From NCBI GenBank assembly GCA_938045195.1, contig CALINC010000163.1, positions 1-11,861 on the forward strand: a stretch of DNA of 11,861 nucleotides. The letters are read 5' to 3'. Within the stretch, counting starts at the first letter, position 1. Each line of letters opens with the position of its first letter. The notes below the pieces were generated by a model. The model was not told where the DNA came from. It worked only from the letters and a program-made list of their open reading frames with translations, and made no database searches. Position numbers and translations under genes: made by a program. The DNA is from an uncultured Treponema sp. (GTDB taxonomy: Bacteria; Spirochaetota; Spirochaetia; Treponematales; Treponemataceae). Shown in pieces: positions 7,354 to 11,861 of this stretch.

Positions 7354-7974
7354 TTAAGTACTGTAAATTAACGAAGCCGCCGCAGCGCATACAATGGGAA
7401 TAAGAATATTATCAAAATCTTTTAGCGGTAAAGCCTCCGCAAACATTGCAACAATTGCTATAACAAGACTTGTAATCATATTATGTGTAATGCAAAATGA
7501 TGAAATATACACGGCACAAAAACAGGACAAACTGCCTGCGACTGTTTTAGAACCGATAAAGGGAAGCGGATGTTTTCCGAAGCATTTTCCAATTAAGCTT
7601 GCAAGGCCATCTCCAAAAGAAAGTGCCAATATACCTAGCACAGCAGGTGTATACGGAAACATTAAAAGAACTATAAGAATTCCTAGTGAAAGGGTTACCG
7701 GTCCTAATACGAATTTCCCTTTGTCTCTTTTACGGGCTGCAAATTTTGTTATTCCGGAAATAAGAATAATATTTTTTCCTTTTAAACGCAATAATTCAAA
7801 CACTATATAAAATACCGTTACGGCAGACAGCACAATAATAGTTTCATTATAGAAGAATTTTGCAAACAAAGGCACAAATGCAGAACTCAAATGAATACTT
7901 TTTCGAAATATTTCTTTACGAATACTTTCATTTTGAGAAGTTTTATTAAACCTACATCCTGTTAGAAAATTCAT
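7354..7974 (-). CDS. CTP-dependent lipid kinase-like membrane protein
   Basis: This 206-residue polytopic membrane protein belongs, by pattern, to the Dgk1/Sec59/VTE5 family (dolichol, phytol or diacylglycerol kinases using CTP; often annotated as phosphatidate cytidylyltransferase). Visible signatures are RKEIFRKSIHLSS (19-31), LGPVTLSLG (90-98), the SFGDGLASLIGKCFGKH box (119-135) with G-S-K-T-V-A-G-S (141-148) after it, and AEALPLKDFDN (179-189) near the C-terminus. Six to seven hydrophobic segments are evident. The real substrate cannot be told from sequence; diacylglycerol or a polyprenol is the likely choice, placing it in lipid or cell-envelope metabolism. It starts 9 bases after mgtE on the same strand with no clear ribosome site, so it is probably translated by coupling within an mgtE operon. 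Confidence 0.85.
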   Translation of the reverse strand: MNFLTGCRFNKTSQNESIRKEIFRKSIHLSSAFVPLFAKFFYNETIIVLSAVTVFYIVFELLRLKGKNIILISGITKFAARKRDKGKFVLGPVTLSLGILIVLLMFPYTPAVLGILALSFGDGLASLIGKCFGKHPLPFIGSKTVAGSLSCFCAVYISSFCITHNMITSLVIAIVAMFAEALPLKDFDNILIPIVCAAAASLIYST

Positions 7975-7983
7975 TGATTACAT

Positions 7984-9342
7984 TTAAAACAAACTTGCAC
8001 AGAAAAAAGTTGCAATTTTAAAGTAAACAATTAAACTTACCGTATCAACAACGGTTGTTATAAGAGGACCTGCCATAATAGCAGGGTCTAGTTTTAGTTT
8101 TTTTGCAATAATAGGCAGAAGTCCGCCGGTAATTTTTGCAATTGTAACGGTAACAATAAGCGTTACCCCCACGCTCAAAGCTATAAGCGGATTTTTTCTT
8201 CCGAGAAATGCGGATTTTAAAAAAGTAACAGAGCCGAGGACAAGCCCAACCATAAGGGCAATTCTAAGTTCTTTCCAAAGGACTTTCCGCCAATCTTTTA
8301 AATCTATTTCGCCTGTTGCCAGCCCGCGGATAATTAATGTAGACGACTGACTTCCTGAATTTCCGCCGGTATCCATAAGCATAGGAATAAAAGCTGTGAG
8401 GATTGTTACTGAAGCAAGCAGTTGAGTGTATTGCTCTATTATTGTTCCGGTGAATGTTTCAGAAACCATAAGAAGCAAAAGCCAGCCGATTCGGTGTTTT
8501 GCAAGTTTTAGAACGCTCGTTTGCAAATACGTTTCTTCGTTGGGCTGCATAGCTGCCATTCTCTGGAAGTCTTCGGTAGCTTCCTGTTCCATAACATCCA
8601 TAATGTCGTCTACGGTAATAATTCCTATAAGTCTATTTTCATTATCTACCACAGGAAGTGCTAAAAAACCATACTTTTTAAAAGTGCGGGCAACTTTTTC
8701 TTGATCATCATGTGTATTTACACAAATAAATTCTTTACTAAACAGCGTATCCAATTTATCTGAGGAATCTGCAAGTACCAAATCTTTTAACGAAATAATA
8801 CCCTCAAGAATCCTATTTTCATCGGTAACATAACATGTATAAATAGTTTCACTCTTTAAGCCTATCTGTTTTATATAAGCGAGCGACTGTTCTACAGTCA
8901 TACCTTTTTTTAGACCGACATATTCTATCGTCATTAGACTGCCGGCAGAATCTTTCGGATACTTTAAGAACTGATTTATCAGCATCCGGCTTTCACTGTC
9001 GGTATTTTTTAAAATTTTTTTAACGACATTTGCAGGCATTTCTTCTACAATGTCTACCATATCGTCAAGAAAAATCTCGTCTAATATAGGGACCAGTTCT
9101 TTATCGGTAGCCGCAGAAATAAACCTTGTCTGCTGGTCTTTTGGCAAAAGAGTGAACACTTCAGCCGCCATAGTTTTAGGAAGCATTCTAAACATTAAGA
9201 GGGCATTTTGAGCCGGTACTTCTTCCAAAAACTCGGCAATATCTACCTCATTAAAATCGGCAAGAAGCTTTTGAACTTCAATATATCTTTTTTCCGATAA
9301 TAAGTATTCTATATGCTCAAATTTATTCTCTTTCTGTTCCAT
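7984..9342 (-). CDS. mgtE: Magnesium channel/transporter MgtE
   Basis: MgtE is a dimeric inner-membrane Mg2+ channel gated by intracellular Mg2+. The 452 residues show the full architecture: an N-domain of short helical repeats (1-130, with PKTMAAEVFTLLPKDQ), two CBS domains (about 135-255, the second including LPVVDNENRLIGIITVDDIMD), a plug helix, and five membrane segments from about 285. The pore region has PMLMDTGGNSGSQSS (320-334), and the last segment carries TTVVDT with Asp433, equivalent to the Mg2+-coordinating aspartate of the Thermus protein. All elements look intact. The ATG at 9342 is preceded by GAGG about 9 bases upstream. An extended -10 lies at 9387-9395. No M-box magnesium riboswitch is apparent in the short leader. 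The lipid-kinase gene follows in the same unit. Confidence 0.96.
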   Translation of the reverse strand: MEQKENKFEHIEYLLSEKRYIEVQKLLADFNEVDIAEFLEEVPAQNALLMFRMLPKTMAAEVFTLLPKDQQTRFISAATDKELVPILDEIFLDDMVDIVEEMPANVVKKILKNTDSESRMLINQFLKYPKDSAGSLMTIEYVGLKKGMTVEQSLAYIKQIGLKSETIYTCYVTDENRILEGIISLKDLVLADSSDKLDTLFSKEFICVNTHDDQEKVARTFKKYGFLALPVVDNENRLIGIITVDDIMDVMEQEATEDFQRMAAMQPNEETYLQTSVLKLAKHRIGWLLLLMVSETFTGTIIEQYTQLLASVTILTAFIPMLMDTGGNSGSQSSTLIIRGLATGEIDLKDWRKVLWKELRIALMVGLVLGSVTFLKSAFLGRKNPLIALSVGVTLIVTVTIAKITGGLLPIIAKKLKLDPAIMAGPLITTVVDTVSLIVYFKIATFFCASLF

Positions 9343-9386
9343 ACATATTACCTCACAACATCAGCACTGCGTTAAATACGATAACA

Positions 9387-9395
9387 AATATAACA
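9387..9395 (-). promoter_or_regulatory. Extended -10 element upstream of mgtE
   Basis: On the minus strand TGTTATATT forms an extended -10 (TG-n-TATATT) about 45 bases before the mgtE ATG. The corresponding -35 region is poor, as is common with extended -10 promoters. Confidence 0.4.
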
Positions 9396-9497
9396 CAAAT
9401 TTGAGAAAAATACTACCATCCAAAAACGTAACTATAGTTTTTTTCAAAAACATTGTCTTTTTAAAATAATTGCATTAAATTACATTTTGCATTTATT

Positions 9498-9659
9498 TTG
9501 CAAGCTGACGAAGACTATGTTATTGTAGCAGATCCTGTTTTAGGTTTGGAAATGCAAATGGCAAAAGACTTTCAAAAAAAATAATCAAAAACGGTTCTTT
9601 TAGTAAAAATTCCTGAACAGATAATTAAATCAATGAATAAAGGTTCTGCTATTTATTGA
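9498..9659 (+). pseudogene. Broken small ORF, possible integron cassette gene
   Basis: A plus-strand frame reads protein-like from the TTG at 9498 (QADEDYVIVADPVLGLE, then MQMAKDFQKK). It hits TAA at 9582-9584 after a run of eight A, and continues in the same frame as SKTVLLVKIPEQIIKSMNKG, ending at TGA 9657-9659. A single nonsense codon therefore splits about 53 residues. Upstream the frame is open to a TAA near 9463, but there is no ATG or ribosome site, so the N-terminus may also be missing. I do not recognise the protein. The stop lies 20 bases before the attC-like site, the geometry of an integron gene cassette. Confidence 0.45.
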
Positions 9660-9678
9660 ATAAAATGTTGAAAATTTA

Positions 9679-9743
9679 ATCTAACACCCGCTTCAACCTA
9701 ACATTGCCTTAGTGCGGCAATGCAGGTTAAGCGAATATTTGGT
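9679..9743 (+). other. Solitary attC-like integron recombination site
   Basis: ATCTAAC (9679-9685) fits the R'' box RYYYAAC. Five bases later comes CTTCAACC (9691-9698), which pairs with GGTTAAG (9725-9731) while leaving one extra C on the left arm, the hallmark extrahelical base of attC sites. Flanking CG/CG extend this pairing. An inner stem, CATTGCC (9702-9708) with GGCAATG (9716-9722), closes a 7-base loop. The R' box expected three bases after GGTTAAGCG reads ATTTGGT (9737-9743), two mismatches from GTTRRRY, so the site is probably inactive or chimeric. Total length of 65 is in the attC range. No integrase gene or second attC lies in the window. Confidence 0.6.
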
Positions 9744-9793
9744 TGATAAATTTGTTACGCAGTAAGGTATTTTATAGCGGATAATTATACTGA

Positions 9794-9820
9794 GGCTCTA
9801 AAACTTTAGTTTTTAGAACC
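9794..9820. terminator. Hairpin downstream of gltX, possible bidirectional terminator
   Basis: GGCTCTAAAAC pairs with GTTTTTAGAACC (one bulge, one G-U) around a short loop. It lies 24 bases past the gltX stop and beyond the attC site on the other side, where converging transcripts would meet. The T-run is weak (TTTCCTT on plus), so termination strength is uncertain. Confidence 0.45.
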
Positions 9821-9843
9821 TTTCCTTAAGATGTGTATAACTA

Positions 9844-11364
9844 CTAAAACCTTTCGGAAATAGCTTTTTCAATGCGTTTAATAGCTTTTTCGATTCCCAA
9901 AATCTGAATGGAACCGACTAGGGGCGGGCTTATTCTACTACCCGTAACAGTAAGCCGGATAGGCATCATAAAATCGCCCATCTTAATTCCCATAGCCTCT
10001 GCTTCAGCTCTAAAAAGTTCGCCGGCAGAATGTTCATCCATATTTTCAATTTTCGGCATAACCTTTATTGCCTGCTGCAATACTTTTTTTGTAGTTTCGG
10101 CATCAAGTTTTTTCGGTATAATTTCTTCTGCTTGAGGAATAACAGGTTCTTCAAACAAAAATTGAACCATACCTGTAATCTCATTTAAAAGATGGAGCCT
10201 TTCTTTTACTAACGGCATTACACGCATAAGAATATTTTTTTGTTCGGCGGTCGGTTTTAAATAGGTTTGATTTTCAAAGCGGCATCCGGCTTTTTTCAAT
10301 TCTTCTTCATCTATTTTCTCAAAAAGTCCCGAATTGGCGATATACGGCCATGTAAGTTCAAAAAGCTCTTCATCGGTTTTTTCTCGCATATACTGCCCGT
10401 TAAACCATTCCAGTTTTTTATAATCAAAAACTGCAGGAGCTTTATTTAAATGCGCAACATTAAAAAGACGCTCCAATTCCGAAAGGGAATACATATCGCG
10501 TCCGTCTTCATAGGAGCAGCCGAGCATTGCAACATAATTAATAATCGCTTCTTTAAGGTAACCCTTATTTCTGAATTCGTTGCAGCTTGTTGCGCCATGC
10601 CTTTTAGAAAGTTTTTGCCCGTCGTTTCCCATTACCATAGGAAGATGACAGAATTCCGGCGGTGTCCACCCGAAGGCATTGTACATAATTACGTGCATAG
10701 GCGTTGAGGGAAGCCACTCTTGTGCCCGCATTACATGAGTTATGCCCATTAAATGGTCGTCAACAATATTTGCCAAATGATACGTAGGGAAGCCGTCGCT
10801 TTTTAAAAGAATCTGGTCAGGGTTAATGTCTTCATTTTTCCATTCAATATCACCTAAAAGCGCATCTTTAAATTTAGTTGAGCCTTCCAGCGGAACTTTT
10901 AAGCGGATAACAAATGGGATACCGGCATCCAGTTTTGTTTTAATTTCTTCGGGCGTTAAATTACGGCAAGCTCTATCATAACCGGGCGGCATTTTGTTCA
11001 TTGTTTGAATTTTTCTTATTCTATCAAGCCGTTCGGAATCGCAAAAGCAATAATATGCGTAGCCTTTATCAACAAGTTCTTGTGCATATTTTTTATATAA
11101 ATCGAATCTTTGAGATTGGGTATAAGGCGCACAGGGACCGCCCTTTACGCCGCCCTCATCCCATTCAATGCCGAGCCAATCAAGCGTGTCATAAAGGTTT
11201 TCTTCATATTCTTTGCTATACCGAGTACGGTCGGTATCTTCAATACGTAAAACGAACTTACCGCCTTTTGAGCGGGCAAAAAGATAATTGAATAAAGCTG
11301 TCCGTACACCTCCTATGTGCTGAAACCCCGTAGGCGACGGCGCATATCTTACTTTAACTTGCAT
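9844..11364 (-). CDS. gltX: Glutamyl-tRNA synthetase
   Basis: This class-I aminoacyl-tRNA synthetase charges tRNA with glutamate. The chosen start gives 506 residues beginning MQVKVRYAPSPTG, the family's normal N-terminus, and is fixed by GGAGGC (11371-11376) six bases upstream. A reading frame 34 codons longer exists (to 11466), but it would include the promoter and is rejected. Key motifs: the HIGH-type HIGG (16-19) after APSPTG; LRIEDTD (39-45); a zinc-knuckle-like CFC at 106-108 with Cys133; and the KMSKS-type KLSKRHG (251-257). The C-terminal half is the helical anticodon-binding domain, ending AIKRIEKAISERF. Nothing suggests truncation. Whether it also charges tRNA-Gln (needing GatCAB) cannot be judged from this window. 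Confidence 0.97.
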   Translation of the reverse strand: MQVKVRYAPSPTGFQHIGGVRTALFNYLFARSKGGKFVLRIEDTDRTRYSKEYEENLYDTLDWLGIEWDEGGVKGGPCAPYTQSQRFDLYKKYAQELVDKGYAYYCFCDSERLDRIRKIQTMNKMPPGYDRACRNLTPEEIKTKLDAGIPFVIRLKVPLEGSTKFKDALLGDIEWKNEDINPDQILLKSDGFPTYHLANIVDDHLMGITHVMRAQEWLPSTPMHVIMYNAFGWTPPEFCHLPMVMGNDGQKLSKRHGATSCNEFRNKGYLKEAIINYVAMLGCSYEDGRDMYSLSELERLFNVAHLNKAPAVFDYKKLEWFNGQYMREKTDEELFELTWPYIANSGLFEKIDEEELKKAGCRFENQTYLKPTAEQKNILMRVMPLVKERLHLLNEITGMVQFLFEEPVIPQAEEIIPKKLDAETTKKVLQQAIKVMPKIENMDEHSAGELFRAEAEAMGIKMGDFMMPIRLTVTGSRISPPLVGSIQILGIEKAIKRIEKAISERF

Positions 11365-11422
11365 AATGCAGCCTCCATAATTTAGATTAGAAATTGTCAA
11401 GTTTCTTGTTTGAAAAGAATTT

Positions 11423-11451
11423 ATTATACAATTTTTTTTGATTAAGTGCAA
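11423..11451 (-). promoter_or_regulatory. Sigma-70 promoter of gltX
   Basis: On the minus strand TTGCAC (11446-11451), 17 bases including an A8 tract, then TATAAT (11423-11428). The predicted start near 11416 gives a leader of about 50 bases to the ATG at 11364. A TTGACA nearer the gene (about 11396-11401) has no -10 partner before the ribosome site. Confidence 0.75.
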
Positions 11452-11586
11452 TGTGTCGCAGGGCAACCGCAGATGTTATCAAAGAAAAGCTGAGCAAAGA
11501 AGTCGACATAAAATGGAAAAATAAAAGATAGTATATTAGAAAATATAACCGATGAGGCGTTAGAAAAAAAAGTAATGCAAGCCGCC
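11451..11586 (+). pseudogene. Gene fragment with a frameshift, unknown family
   Basis: The plus strand shows protein-like coding from about 11451 (ATADVIKEKLSKEVDIKWK) that ends at TAG 11529-11531. Dropping one A from the AAAAA run just before lets it continue as IKDSILENITDEALEKKVMQ, up to the first 94-bp repeat at 11587. The segment therefore looks like the interior or C-terminal part of an old gene, cut on the left by the gltX promoter region and on the right by the repeat array. Its family is not recognised. Confidence 0.35.
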
Positions 11587-11861
11587 GGTTCCATATTTAC
11601 GAGTTTTTTGCGTAAGCGAAAACACTCGAAGCTGAAAATCGGACACGGATGTCCGATTATAAACCGGCACGGATGCCGGAGGTTCCATATTTACGAGTTT
11701 TTTGCGCAAGCAAAAACACTCGAAGCTGAAAATCGGACACGGATGTCCGATTATAAACCGGCACGGATGCCGGAGGTTCCATATTTACGAGTTTTTTGCG
11801 CAAGCAAAAACACTCGAAGCTGAAAATCGGACACGGATGTCCGATTATAAACCGGCACGGA
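11587..11861. repeat. 94-bp tandem repeat with three hairpins per unit
   Basis: Units start at GGTTCCATAT at 11587, 11681 and 11775; the third runs off the window end after 87 bases. Copies 2 and 3 are identical where both are visible; copy 1 differs at two positions. In copy 2 each unit can fold a CGAGT...ACTCG hairpin with a GCAA loop (11694-11722), TCGGACA/TGTCCGA with a CGGA loop (11733-11750), and CCGGCA/TGCCGG with a CGGA loop (11758-11773). The period is not a multiple of three, so the array is not a protein repeat. There are no unique spacers, so it is not CRISPR. Confidence 0.9.

Noticed and set aside
9371..9377. GTTAAAT as the left cassette boundary
   Set aside because: It fits GTTRRRY, but this motif is expected about once per kilobase by chance, so it is not listed as a feature.
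9343..9480. M-box magnesium riboswitch for mgtE
   Set aside because: The predicted leader is only about 35-45 bases and lacks the conserved stems; the upstream DNA is simple A/T-rich sequence.
11365..11466. Longer N-terminus for gltX
   Set aside because: The extra 34 codons cover the promoter and the GGAGG ribosome site and do not resemble the family; the start at 11364 fits both.
11575..11823. 82-codon plus-strand ORF across the tandem repeats
   Set aside because: The 94-bp period forces a different frame in each unit and a stop appears in the third; it has no ribosome site, so it is an accident of the repeat.
11587..11861. CRISPR array
   Set aside because: Units are 94 bp, contiguous and near-identical throughout, with no unique spacers and no cas genes nearby.

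Overview
The window reads as a chromosomal segment of a host-associated spirochaete, most likely Treponema. This is inferred from the style of the housekeeping proteins, the 56-residue zinc-ribbon protein, the moderately AT-rich coding, and an integron-type attC site (Treponema integrons are an established phenomenon). The species is not resolved. I see no rRNA, tRNA, CRISPR array or complete insertion sequence.

Layout. Positions 1-1900 (minus strand) hold a decaying block: a short exported protein whose C-terminus looks replaced, preceded by a pseudogene for a repeat-rich exported protein with two stop codons and two homopolymer frameshifts. Positions 2015-4075 (plus) form a compact operon, scpA-scpB-rluB, for chromosome condensation and segregation plus 23S rRNA pseudouridylation. 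It converges on purF (4091-5545, minus), the first committed enzyme of purine synthesis. A terminator and a tiny, strongly signalled zinc-ribbon gene (5766-5936, minus) follow. Its promoter lies back to back with a consensus plus-strand promoter.

Positions 6262-7310 (plus) carry an exported protein of PsbP/DcrB-like appearance and an O6-alkylguanine-DNA alkyltransferase; an 18-bp perfect palindrome sits just upstream. Positions 7354-9342 (minus) are mgtE (Mg2+ channel) followed by a CTP-dependent lipid kinase-like membrane protein. The gap 9343-9843 contains the mgtE promoter, a broken small ORF, a solitary attC-like site directly behind that ORF (together resembling a fossil integron cassette) and a hairpin at the gltX end. 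gltX (9844-11364, minus) has a clear sigma-70 promoter. The window closes in a gene remnant and a 94-bp tandem repeat with three hairpins per unit that runs past the window edge.

The best candidates for something not covered by ordinary annotation are the solitary attC with its broken cassette gene at 9498-9743, the structured 94-bp tandem repeat at 11587-11861, and the divergent promoter/palindrome region at 5955-6233.
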